Of a DNA stretch of 64,000 nt, positions 21,395 to 30,121 are shown one piece after another; the first letter of the stretch is position 1, and each line of letters begins with the position of its first letter. A program made the translations under genes and the position numbers. Under the pieces are notes generated by a model that saw only the letters and a program-made list of their open reading frames with translations, was not told where the DNA came from and ran no database searches. The stretch comes from Nonomuraea sediminis (GTDB lineage Bacteria > Actinomycetota > Actinomycetes > Streptosporangiales > Streptosporangiaceae). The DNA lies in contig NZ_JAHDTI010000011.1 in assembly GCF_018531495.1 (NCBI RefSeq), forward strand, positions 310,001-374,000. Reading direction: 5' to 3'.

Positions 21395-24331
21395 TCAGGT
21401 GTTCCTGCGGATGATCTCCGGGGTCGGCGGGCGCCGCTCCGCGTCCATGCCGCGCCTCTCCGCGGCGGTGATCAGCCCCAGGTCGTACAGGATCGCTCCG
21501 CACGTCCGCCGGGACTTCCTGGCTGCCTCCGGCTCGCCCAGGTCGTCGTGGCAGCGGCTCAGCCCCCACCAGTGCTCGGCCTCGTCGTAGGTGCCCGTAC
21601 GGCGGGCGTCCGCGTCGGCCTGCAACGCCTGCCGGTAAAGGCCCGCCGCCCGCTCGGGATCGCCCTTGAGCCGCCAGGCCTCCGCCAGGTTGCCCAGCAG
21701 GCTGCCGAGCCCGAACGGGTCGTCGGCCTCCCGGTGGATCACGATGGCCTGGTCATGCGCCTGGATCGCCTCGTCGTAGCGGCCTGCCTGCTGGTAGGCG
21801 ATCCCCAGATTGCTCAGCGTGATGCCCTGGTTGAACCGGTCGCCCTGCCGCCGATCCAGCTCAAGCGCCTGCAGGTAGCAGTCGATCGACTCCTCGAACC
21901 TGCCGAGCAGCCCGAGCGCGCCCGCCAGCCGATCGAGCTGCGTCGCCTGGCCGCGCGCGTGCCCGATGGCGCGGTAGGTCTCCAGCGAGTCCCGCAGCTC
22001 GTCGATCGCGTCGCTCAGCCGCCCCAGGTGCGAGCGCGCGTCGCCCAGATCGCCGTGGCTGATGGCGTGCTGCAGCGGGTCGCCCGTCCGTGCCGCCGCC
22101 TCGACGGCCAGCTCGCACAGCGCGAGCTGCTCCTTCCACAGCCGCTGGTATCCCAGCGGCAGATAGAGCGCCGCCGCCAGCGCCACCACCAGCGACGGCC
22201 CGTCCTCGAGCGCCGCCGCGGCCTGCCGCAGCACCGTGGCGAAGCTCGCCGCCTCCTCCTTGACCCAGACGTGGACCTGCTGGTTGGTCTCCAGCGGCCG
22301 GCCCGCGGTGTCCAGGTGACGCGATCCGCATTCCGTGCGCCAGGCGGCGTCCGGGTTGAGGCGCAGGCACGCCGTGCGGGCTGTGGCCAGGTACCAGTGC
22401 GCGACCTCGCGCACCGCCCGCTCACGCTCGTGCGGCGCCTCCTCGCGCAGGGCGCGGTCGTGGGCGAACTGGCGCAGCAGATCGTGCATGCCGTAGCGGC
22501 CGGGGGAGTAGTTCTCCACCATGTGCAGGTCGACGAGCCGATCGAGGAGGTCCTCCGCCGTTCGTTCCTCGACCTGCGCCAGCGCCGCCGCGACGGCCAC
22601 GTCGACGTCGGGCGTGGCCAGCAGCCCGAGCCGCCGGAACATCCGCGCCTCATCGGCGTCGAGCTCGTCGTAGCCGACCGCGAAGCTCGCCCGCACCGCG
22701 CGGTCGCCCGCCCGCAGCTCGCCCAGGCGGTGCCGGTCGACGGACAGCCGGTCGGCCAGGGTGCGCACGCTCCAGGTGAGGCGCGCGTTGAGCCGGGCTG
22801 CCGCGATGCACACCGCCAGGGGGAGCCGGCCGCACCGGCTGACGACGTCCTCGGCGGCGTCCGGCTCTGCCCGCACCCGGTGCCGGCCGACCAGGCCGGC
22901 GAACAGTGACAGGGATTCCTCCTCGGGAGGCAGATCAAGCCGGACGTGGGTGACACCGTCGAGCTCGGTCAGGATCCTGCGGCTGGTGATCAGGACCGCG
23001 CCGTCGCGGTCGCCGGGCAGCAGGTCGCGGACCTGGGCGGCGTCCAGGGCGTTGTCCAGCACGATCAGCAGGCGCCTGCCCGCGACCAGGGAACGCAGCT
23101 TGGCCGCCGCCTCCTCGGTCTCCACCGGCACCGCCTGGCCGTCCAGCCCGAGCGAGCGCAGCATGCGGCCGAGCGCGGCGGCCGGGGCGAGCGGCCTGAC
23201 GTTGGGGGTGGAGCCGCCGAGGTTCACATACAGCTGCCCGTCCGGGTAGAGCCCGGCGATCCTGTGCGCCACATGGATCGCCAGCGCCGACTTGCCGACG
23301 CCGCTGCATCCGGAGATCGACGCGATCGCCGACCCATCGCCCCGCGGCGCCGACAGCAGCGAGCAGAGATTCTCGACCTCCCGCGCGCGCCCGGTGAACG
23401 TCCGCACGTCCATCGGCAACTCCGCCGCGACCGGCACCACGGAATCACACCCGGTCGTGGTGCCCCCGGCACTGGCGAGGGCGCCGGTTCCCGAGTGCGG
23501 CGGCGAGGACGCGCCGGTGTCCGTGCGCGGTGGCTCCTGGAGCAGGAGCGCGTGGGCCGCGCGCAGCTCGTCGGAGGGATCGACGCCGAGCTCGTCGGCG
23601 AGCCTGTGCCGTACCTGCGCGAAGTGCCGCAGCCCCTCGGCCCTGCGCCCGGTCGCCGCCAGCAGCCTGATCAGCCGCGCCTGCAACGGCTCGTCGAAGG
23701 GAGCGCCCGCCGCGAGATCACGCACCTGGCGTAACGCGGCCTCGGGCCGGTGCGCGCGCAGCGCCAGATCCGCCGCCCGCGACGCGCACGCGGTGCGGGC
23801 GCGCTCCAACCGGCCGATCGCCGGATGCGCCCGGATGTTCTCCGGCGCGCCCTCCAGGACCACGCCCCGCCATTCCTTCAACGCCCGCAACGTCAGGCCC
23901 AGCCCGGCGTCCGGATCGGGCTCGCGTCCCGAGGCTTGGTAGAGGCTCATGAACCGCGCCGCGTCCAGCCGCTCCCCGGGCAACTCGAAGAGATACCCGC
24001 CGGACCTGACGTGCTCGATCGCGTGCGCCGCCCCTGCGTGGCCGCGCATCCACGACCGCAGCCGCGAGATGGTGGTGCGCAGCGCGCGCACGCTGGTCCC
24101 CGACGGCCCCCAGACCAGGTGGAGCAGCTGGTCCTCCGACACGGGACTCCCGTCGGAGAGCAGCAGTACGGCGAGCAGCCAGTGCACGTGCTGCCCTGGC
24201 AGGCGCACCCCCCGCCCGGCCCGCGTGATCTCCAGCCTGCCGAGGACGCGGAACTCGGCGTGCTCGGTGCTCGCCTCGCCGGCCGTACGGTCTGCCGCCA
24301 GTTCTTTTGGCACCTCGATCGCCCCTTGCAT
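21395..24331 (-). CDS. SARP/AfsR-type regulator (BTAD-NB-ARC-TPR)
   Basis: 978 residues. Residues about 25-120 form an OmpR-like winged-helix DNA-binding domain (FRVLGRLEITRAGRGVRLPG, ALRTTISRLRSWM, GGYLFEL); about 125-265 the bacterial transcriptional activation domain (EPLQARLIRLLAATGRRAEGL, ADELGVDPSDELR). A P-loop NB-ARC ATPase starts near residue 340 (GCSGVGKSALAIHVA; LLIVLDNALDAAQVRDLLPG), followed by TPR repeats (AISHGDLGDARSHLG, GITLSNLGIAYQQAG). SARP proteins activate antibiotic clusters, so this is a candidate pathway activator of the neighbouring RiPP locus. Confidence 0.92.
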   Translation of the reverse strand: MQGAIEVPKELAADRTAGEASTEHAEFRVLGRLEITRAGRGVRLPGQHVHWLLAVLLLSDGSPVSEDQLLHLVWGPSGTSVRALRTTISRLRSWMRGHAGAAHAIEHVRSGGYLFELPGERLDAARFMSLYQASGREPDPDAGLGLTLRALKEWRGVVLEGAPENIRAHPAIGRLERARTACASRAADLALRAHRPEAALRQVRDLAAGAPFDEPLQARLIRLLAATGRRAEGLRHFAQVRHRLADELGVDPSDELRAAHALLLQEPPRTDTGASSPPHSGTGALASAGGTTTGCDSVVPVAAELPMDVRTFTGRAREVENLCSLLSAPRGDGSAIASISGCSGVGKSALAIHVAHRIAGLYPDGQLYVNLGGSTPNVRPLAPAAALGRMLRSLGLDGQAVPVETEEAAAKLRSLVAGRRLLIVLDNALDAAQVRDLLPGDRDGAVLITSRRILTELDGVTHVRLDLPPEEESLSLFAGLVGRHRVRAEPDAAEDVVSRCGRLPLAVCIAAARLNARLTWSVRTLADRLSVDRHRLGELRAGDRAVRASFAVGYDELDADEARMFRRLGLLATPDVDVAVAAALAQVEERTAEDLLDRLVDLHMVENYSPGRYGMHDLLRQFAHDRALREEAPHERERAVREVAHWYLATARTACLRLNPDAAWRTECGSRHLDTAGRPLETNQQVHVWVKEEAASFATVLRQAAAALEDGPSLVVALAAALYLPLGYQRLWKEQLALCELAVEAAARTGDPLQHAISHGDLGDARSHLGRLSDAIDELRDSLETYRAIGHARGQATQLDRLAGALGLLGRFEESIDCYLQALELDRRQGDRFNQGITLSNLGIAYQQAGRYDEAIQAHDQAIVIHREADDPFGLGSLLGNLAEAWRLKGDPERAAGLYRQALQADADARRTGTYDEAEHWWGLSRCHDDLGEPEAARKSRRTCGAILYDLGLITAAERRGMDAERRPPTPEIIRRNT

Positions 24332-24440
24332 CGCCGCGGGTGAACGTCCCGCCTCGAGGATCGCCGTTCGCTCTATATTTCCGGTTCAGTCGCGACTTTC
24401 CCGGCGAAACCGGCTGCTCACCGCGGATCGCGACATGTCT

Positions 24441-25610
24441 TCATGATGGAACGGTCTCGGCGTTGATGGGCGGGAGCGGGGTGTCGGGGGTGAAGAGCTG
24501 GTGGTCGAGGTGGTCGACGGCGAAGTCGATGGCGCCCGCCACCACGCATTCGTCCCCGAGCGTGCTGGCCCGCAGGTCCGGCATGCGGATGCAGGCGTGT
24601 TCGAGGCGCTCCCTGAGCGGCGGCAGCAGGACGTCGGCCGAGCGGGAGAAGCCGCCGCCCAGGATGACCACCTGGGGATCGAGCAGCAGGACCATGGCGC
24701 TGGTGCCGACCGCGAGGTCGTCGACGTAGCGGTCGACCGCGTCCAGGGCGACGGGGTCGCCGTCGCGGGCCGCCGCCAGCGTGTAGGCGGCGGCGTCCTC
24801 GGGCGAGGTGCCCGCGGGGATGATCGAGCAGGTCTGCAGGTGCTCAGGCGCGTCGAACCAGCGTGACTGCGGCAGCATGGCGATCTCGCCCGCGGCCGTG
24901 CCGAAGCCGCGGTGGACCCTGCCGCCGATGATGAGCCCCGCGCCCATCCGGCGCCCGACGTGCAGGAACACCACGTCGCTCGCGCCGCGGGCGGCGCCGC
25001 GCTTGGCCTCGGCCCTGGCGGCGAGGCGGCTGTCGTTCTCGACCAGGACCTCGCACGGGAACATCTCGCGCAGGTGCCCGGCCAGGTCGAGCCCGGTCCA
25101 GGCGGGGATCGCGGCGCAGTACAGGATGCGGCCCGCGGGCGTGACCACGCCGATCGTGCCCGCGGCGACGATCCACACGTCCGCGATCGTCTTGCCGCCC
25201 AGCGCCAGGCAGCCGGCCACGGCCCGCTCGATCGCGGCCAGGCGCTCCTCGAGCGGCGTGTCCGGCAGGACGGGCTGCCTGGTCTCGGCCAGGATCTCGC
25301 CGTCGAGGTCCGCCAGCGCAGCCCGGATGTTGTGGCCGCCGATGTCCAGGCCGACCAGGTAGCCGCTGCTTGAGCGGAAGCGGTAGCGGCGGGCCGGCCT
25401 GCCCATCGTGCCCTGGGTGGGCGGCACCTCCTCCACCCAGCCCAGCGCCATGAGCTCGTCGACGACCTCCTTCGTGGAGGGACGCGACAGGCCCGTGCGC
25501 TCGGCCAGCGCCGAGAGGGTGAGCGGTTCGGCCCCGCGCAGCGCCCCGATCGCGGTCAGGGAGTTCAGCTGCCTGAGCCGGGACAGGTCGCCTCCGCGAA
25601 GTTTGGCCAT
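24441..25610 (-). CDS. ROK-family transcriptional repressor of the glycan operon
   Basis: 389 residues. A winged helix-turn-helix occupies residues 30-85 (SALAERTGLSRPSTKEVVDELMALGWV), followed by a ROK sugar-kinase-like fold (GYLVGLDIGGHNIRAAL, AAGTIGVVTPAGRI, VENDSRLAARAEAKRGAARG, GGRVHRGFGTAAGEI). The zinc-binding CxCGxxGC cluster normally following this region is replaced by EHLQTCSII, so sugar kinase activity is unlikely. Divergent from the alpha-galactosidase operon across a 135-bp promoter region; most likely a sugar-responsive repressor of that operon. Confidence 0.9.
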   Translation of the reverse strand: MAKLRGGDLSRLRQLNSLTAIGALRGAEPLTLSALAERTGLSRPSTKEVVDELMALGWVEEVPPTQGTMGRPARRYRFRSSSGYLVGLDIGGHNIRAALADLDGEILAETRQPVLPDTPLEERLAAIERAVAGCLALGGKTIADVWIVAAGTIGVVTPAGRILYCAAIPAWTGLDLAGHLREMFPCEVLVENDSRLAARAEAKRGAARGASDVVFLHVGRRMGAGLIIGGRVHRGFGTAAGEIAMLPQSRWFDAPEHLQTCSIIPAGTSPEDAAAYTLAAARDGDPVALDAVDRYVDDLAVGTSAMVLLLDPQVVILGGGFSRSADVLLPPLRERLEHACIRMPDLRASTLGDECVVAGAIDFAVDHLDHQLFTPDTPLPPINAETVPS

Positions 25611-25745
25611 CGTTGTCCTAATGCAGGTGTCCTGGTTAAGTCATGCTCAAGTATGCCAGCGATCGCGCAAGAACGGGCATTGACCGCCCCGATCGTCAAT
25701 GCTAGTAATGAAGCGCTCCTTCGTAAGTAGGTGAAAGGAAGCCAG

Positions 25746-27053
25746 ATGCCGTTCGCGGACGTCGGCGAGATCGGGTGCCTGCCAGACCGGGCGCGGATCT
25801 TCGAGCACGGCTGGCAGTCGTGGAGCCCTTCAGGCTCCTACGGTCTCGGCGACACCCCACCCAGAGCCGCCGACGGCAACATCCAGACCCTCTGCTACCG
25901 GCCGGAGACGCCGGTGCCCGCCGGCCAGTTCCAGGGCGAGGGCCTGCTGGCCGTCGACCCCGGCGACGGCGGGCCCGTCCAGGTCTTCTCCGCGCCCGAC
26001 CCGCTGCACGTCCCCTCGATCAGGGCACGCAGGCAGGGGGATCGCGTCGTCGTCTCCGCCGACGGCCCCGTCCTGCACTGGAGTACGGCGGGCCTGGACG
26101 CGGCGCTGCGCGAGTGGGCGGACACGATGGCCGGGTCGTCCCCGCCCAGGATCACGGCGGTGCCCCCCATGTGGTGCACCTGGTACGGCTACTGGGACAA
26201 GGTCACCGACCAGGACGTGATCGACAACCTGGAGCTGTGCGAGCGCCACGGCCTGGGCGCCGACATGTTCCTCATCGACGACGGCTACGAGGCGGAGATC
26301 GGCGACTGGCTGGAGTTACGCCCCGGCTTCGGCTCGCTCGACAGGGCGGTCGGCACGGTCACCGGCGCGGGCAGGCGGGCGGGCATCTGGACCGCCCCCT
26401 TCCTGGTCGGCCACCGCAGCCGGATCTTCCAGGAACACCCCGACTGGCTGGTCGGCGACGCCCACGCCGGCCGCATGTGGGACCAGGACCTCGCGGTCCT
26501 CGACGTCACCCACCCCGACGCCGCCGCCCATCTCGTCAACGTCTTCAGCGAGCTGGCAGGCAAGGGCATCACCCACTTCAAGCTCGACTTCGTCTACGCG
26601 GGCGCGCTGCACGGCCGCCGCCACGAGGAGGTCGACCCGGTCGAGGCCTACCGCCGCGGCCTGGAACTCATCCGCCGGGGCGCGGGCCCCGAGGCCACCC
26701 TGCACGGCTGCGGCGCGCCGATGCTGCCCAGCATCGGCCTGGTGGACGTCATGCGGGTCGGCCCGGACATCGCGCCCACGCTGCTGCCCAAGTCGGGCGA
26801 CATCAGCCAGCCCTCCCAGCTCGGCGCCCGGCTGACCAGCGGGGCCAGGGAGTTCCTGCACGCCCGCTGGTGGGTCAACGACCCCGACTGCATCATCCTG
26901 CGCCCCGAGGTGGAGGCCAGGCAGGAGTGGGCGGCCTTCGTCGCGACGACCGGCGGGCTGCGCGGCTCAAGCGACCCGATCGCCGCGCTGGACGCGTGGG
27001 GACTGGAGACCACCAGACAGCTCATGATCCCCACCTCGGTGGAGCCGGCATGA
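25746..27053 (+). CDS. GH36-like alpha-galactosidase
   Basis: 435 residues from the ATG at 25746, preceded by AAAGGAAG; a GTG at 25731 is less likely. No signal peptide, so the enzyme is cytoplasmic and acts on an imported oligosaccharide. The clan GH-D barrel shows WCTWYGYW, FLIDDGYEAEIGDW, the nucleophile region THFKLDFVYAGALHG and the acid/base region DVMRVGPDIAP. At about 435 residues it is shorter than classical 700-residue GH36 enzymes, with a small N-terminal beta domain. First gene of the ROK-controlled operon; its stop overlaps the permease start (ATGA). Confidence 0.85.
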   Translation: MPFADVGEIGCLPDRARIFEHGWQSWSPSGSYGLGDTPPRAADGNIQTLCYRPETPVPAGQFQGEGLLAVDPGDGGPVQVFSAPDPLHVPSIRARRQGDRVVVSADGPVLHWSTAGLDAALREWADTMAGSSPPRITAVPPMWCTWYGYWDKVTDQDVIDNLELCERHGLGADMFLIDDGYEAEIGDWLELRPGFGSLDRAVGTVTGAGRRAGIWTAPFLVGHRSRIFQEHPDWLVGDAHAGRMWDQDLAVLDVTHPDAAAHLVNVFSELAGKGITHFKLDFVYAGALHGRRHEEVDPVEAYRRGLELIRRGAGPEATLHGCGAPMLPSIGLVDVMRVGPDIAPTLLPKSGDISQPSQLGARLTSGAREFLHARWWVNDPDCIILRPEVEARQEWAAFVATTGGLRGSSDPIAALDAWGLETTRQLMIPTSVEPA

Positions 27054-27973
27054 CGACGCAAGCCCTCACCCGGCGCCTCGCGTCGCGGAAGACCAGGACC
27101 AGGCGCCGGGGCCGCTGGCACGCCTACCTGTTCATCGGCCCCAGCCTGTTCGGCGTCGTCGCCTTCCTGATCCTCCCGGTCGTCATCGTCTTCGTGCTCA
27201 GCTTCTTCGACTGGGAGCTGCTGTCGGACCCGACGTTCGTCGGCCTGGACAACTACCGCAAGATGGCCGGCGACGGCTCGGTGTGGAGCTCTCTCGGCAT
27301 CACGGTCGCCTACGTGCTGCTGTGCGTCCCGCTGCAGACCGTGCTGGCCCTGGGGCTGGCCCTGCTGGCCAACCAGAAGGTCAGGGGCGTGAAGTTCTTC
27401 CGCGCCCTGTTCGTCGTGCCGTGGATGGCCACGCCCATGGTCCTCGGCCTGGTCTGGAGCTGGATCTTCGATCCCAAGGACGGCGCGATCAACCAGTTCC
27501 TCGACCTGTTCGGCATCACCGGCCCCGCCTGGCTGTCGGAGACGTCGCTGGCGCTGCCCGCGGTCGCGCTGGTGCACGTGTGGCAGAACACCGGCTACAA
27601 CATGCTGTTCTTCCTGGCCGGGCTGCAGGGCATCCCGCAGGAGCTCTACGACGCGGCCGCCTGCGACGGGGCCACGCCCCGGCAGCGGTTCTGGCGGGTG
27701 ACGCTGCCGCTGCTCAACCCCACGATGTTCTTCGTCACGGTGACCAACATGATCGGCGCCTTCCAGGCGTTCGACACGATCTACTCCATGACCGCCGGCG
27801 GTCCGAGCGAGTCGACGTCGGTCATCAACTACAAGATCTTCCACGTGGCGTTCAAGGAGTTCGACTTCGGTTACGCCTCGACGCTGTCGCTGGTGCTGTT
27901 CCTGGTGATCCTGCTGGTCACGCTGACCCAGGTCAGGTTCTTCGGCAAGCGCACCACCTACGACCTGAGCTGA
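27050..27973 (+). CDS. Sugar ABC transporter permease (MalF type)
   Basis: 307 residues, about six membrane segments, with the binding-protein-dependent permease motif EAA-like QELYDAAACDGATPRQRFWRVTLP near residue 200, which contacts the ATPase. It overlaps the galactosidase stop by ATGA and pairs with the next permease and the lipoprotein at 28800. No ATPase gene is in the operon, so a shared MsiK-type ATPase encoded elsewhere is presumably used. Confidence 0.93.
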   Translation: MTTQALTRRLASRKTRTRRRGRWHAYLFIGPSLFGVVAFLILPVVIVFVLSFFDWELLSDPTFVGLDNYRKMAGDGSVWSSLGITVAYVLLCVPLQTVLALGLALLANQKVRGVKFFRALFVVPWMATPMVLGLVWSWIFDPKDGAINQFLDLFGITGPAWLSETSLALPAVALVHVWQNTGYNMLFFLAGLQGIPQELYDAAACDGATPRQRFWRVTLPLLNPTMFFVTVTNMIGAFQAFDTIYSMTAGGPSESTSVINYKIFHVAFKEFDFGYASTLSLVLFLVILLVTLTQVRFFGKRTTYDLS

Positions 27974-27979
27974 GGGGCC

Positions 27980-28789
27980 ATGAAGCGAATCCTCCTCTAC
28001 GCCACGCTCGTCATCGGCTCGATCATCTCGGTCTTCCCCTACCTGCTGGTGGTGCTGACGGCGTTCAAGACGCAGACGCAGCTGCACTCGACCCAGCCGT
28101 GGCTGCCCGGTAATCCGCCCACCACCGACAACCTGGCCGCGCTGCTCGGCGGCGAGTTCCCGCACTACATCCTCAACACGCTGCTCATGACCCTCGCGCT
28201 GACGATCGGCCAGCTCGTGTTCACCACGTTCGCCGCCTACGCCTTCGCCCGGCTCCGCTTCCGCGGGAGGGACGTGCTCTTCTGGGTGTTCGTGGCGACC
28301 ATGATGGTGCCCGTCGCGGTGACCGTCATCCCGCTCTTCCTCATCATGCAGAAGCTCGGCCTGATCAACACCTGGGGCGGGCTGCTGGTGCCCTACATCC
28401 TCGGCACGCCGTACGGGATCTTCCTCATGCGGCAGTTCTTCAGGTCGCTGCCGGCAGGGCTGGAGGAGGCCGCGCGCATCGACGGCGCGGGGCCGCTGAC
28501 GATCCTGGTGCGGGTGTTGCTGCCGCTGTGCAAGCCGGCGCTGGGGACGCTGGCGATCATCACGGTGATCTCGTCGTGGAACAGCTTCATGTGGCCGCTG
28601 ATCATCACCGGCGGCGGCGACGAGACCAAGGTCATCACCGTGGCGCTGGCGGCGCTCAAGGTCGGCATCGGCGTCGACTACTCGCGGATCATGGCAGGGG
28701 GCCTGATCGCGCTGGTGCCGATGGTCGCGATCTTCATCTTCTTCCAGAGATACATCGTCCGGTCGGTCGTGCTGACCGGTCTGAAGTGA
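27980..28789 (+). CDS. Sugar ABC transporter permease (MalG type)
   Basis: 269 residues with about six membrane segments and the coupling motif LPAGLEEAARIDGAGPLTILVRVLLP near residue 160. It starts 6 bp after the first permease and is followed 10 bp later by the binding-protein gene. Together they form the membrane part of a carbohydrate uptake (CUT1) importer for a glycan fragment that the operon's glycosidases cleave. Confidence 0.93.
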   Translation: MKRILLYATLVIGSIISVFPYLLVVLTAFKTQTQLHSTQPWLPGNPPTTDNLAALLGGEFPHYILNTLLMTLALTIGQLVFTTFAAYAFARLRFRGRDVLFWVFVATMMVPVAVTVIPLFLIMQKLGLINTWGGLLVPYILGTPYGIFLMRQFFRSLPAGLEEAARIDGAGPLTILVRVLLPLCKPALGTLAIITVISSWNSFMWPLIITGGGDETKVITVALAALKVGIGVDYSRIMAGGLIALVPMVAIFIFFQRYIVRSVVLTGLK

Positions 28790-28799
28790 AAGGCACCCC

Positions 28800-30107
28800 A
28801 TGAAATCCCCCCGCATGCGCCTCGCTCTCGCCGTCCTGGCCGTCCTCCCGCTCGCAGCCTGCGGTTCGGGCTCCGCCAAGGACGGGACGGTGACGCTCAC
28901 CTACCGGCTGTGGGACGACCAGCAGAAGGTCGGCTACGACAAGGTGATGGCCGGCTTCGAGAAGGCCAACCCGAACATCAAGGTCAAGATCGAGGTGATG
29001 CCCTACGACGACTACTGGACCAAGCTCACCGCCGACGCCGTCGCCGGCAGCGCGCCCGACGTGTTCTGGATGTCGCCCGGCTACTTCCCCGAGTTCGCCA
29101 CCAAGGGCGTGCTGGCCGACCTGAGCCCGCTCGGGCTCGACACCTCCAAGTACCACCCCAACGTCGTGTCCTCCAACACCTACAACGGCAAGCTGTACGG
29201 CGTGCCCAAGGACTGGGGCATGCCCGGCCTGCTGTACAACAAGGACCTGTTCAAGAAGGCCGGCGTCACCATGCCCGACAAGCTCACCTGGGCCCCCGAC
29301 GGCTCGGGCACGCTGGTCGAGGTGGCCAGGAAGCTCACCACCGACGAGGCGGGCAAGCACCCCGACGATCCCGGATTCAACCCCGACAAGATCGCCACCT
29401 ACGGCTTCGGGTCGTGGAACCACTCGCAGACCCAGTGGATGAACTGGATCGAGTCCAACGGCGGCAAGCTCGTCGACAAGCCGTTCGGCACCTACACCTT
29501 CAACGACGACGCCTCGGCTCAGGCCGTCCAGTTCGGCGTCGACCTGATCTCCAAGTACCACGTCTCGCCGCCGGCCACCCAGACCAACCCGCCCACCGGC
29601 AAGGCGACCGACATGTTCACCGGCGGCACGGTCGCCATGTTCCCCGCCAACAACGCGCTGCTGCCGTTCGTGGCGCCCGGCGTGAAGTTCGAGATCGGCG
29701 TGGCGGCCATGCCCGAGGGGCCCAAGGGCCGCGCCGTCAACATCAACGGGCTCGGCGAGGCCGTCTACGCCAAGGGCAAGCACCTGCAGGAGGCCATGAA
29801 GCTCGCCAAGTACCTCAGCTCGGACGAGGCGCAGAAGTCCATGGCCGACCAGGGCTACATCTTCCCCGCGCTCACCGGTGACACCCTGGCCCAGGGCTAC
29901 GTCGACTTCTGGAAGGCCAAGAACATCGACGTCTCGCCGTACCTGGAGGAGTCCAAGGGCACGACGTTCAACATGCCGATCGTGACCGGCTGGACCGGCT
30001 TCGAGTCGAAGCTGAACGAGATCTTCAACGAGATCTACCTCGGCAAGATCCCGCCCAAGCAGGGCCTGGAGCAGGCCGTGACCGCGGGCAACGCGACCAT
30101 CAAGTAG
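28800..30107 (+). CDS. Sugar-binding lipoprotein of ABC importer
   Basis: 435 residues. A lipoprotein signal peptide ends in LPLAACG with the lipid-modified cysteine at about residue 21, so the protein is anchored outside the membrane. The body is a family 1 solute-binding protein (TYRLWDDQQKVGYDKVMAGFEKANPNIKV, DVFWMSPGYFPEFA, GKLYGVPKDWGMPGLLYNK). It delivers the sugar to the two permeases encoded just upstream. Substrate is not readable, but the operon's galactosidases and hexosaminidase suggest a galactose- and N-acetylhexosamine-containing oligosaccharide. Confidence 0.93.
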   Translation: MKSPRMRLALAVLAVLPLAACGSGSAKDGTVTLTYRLWDDQQKVGYDKVMAGFEKANPNIKVKIEVMPYDDYWTKLTADAVAGSAPDVFWMSPGYFPEFATKGVLADLSPLGLDTSKYHPNVVSSNTYNGKLYGVPKDWGMPGLLYNKDLFKKAGVTMPDKLTWAPDGSGTLVEVARKLTTDEAGKHPDDPGFNPDKIATYGFGSWNHSQTQWMNWIESNGGKLVDKPFGTYTFNDDASAQAVQFGVDLISKYHVSPPATQTNPPTGKATDMFTGGTVAMFPANNALLPFVAPGVKFEIGVAAMPEGPKGRAVNINGLGEAVYAKGKHLQEAMKLAKYLSSDEAQKSMADQGYIFPALTGDTLAQGYVDFWKAKNIDVSPYLEESKGTTFNMPIVTGWTGFESKLNEIFNEIYLGKIPPKQGLEQAVTAGNATIK

Positions 30108-30121
30108 GAGCCCCCCACATC

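Noticed and set aside
25611..25745. Imperfect dyad TGGTTAAG / CTCAAGTATGCCA as ROK operator
   Set aside because: The arms match poorly and the spacing is irregular, so I did not list it as a site although a ROK operator must be close.
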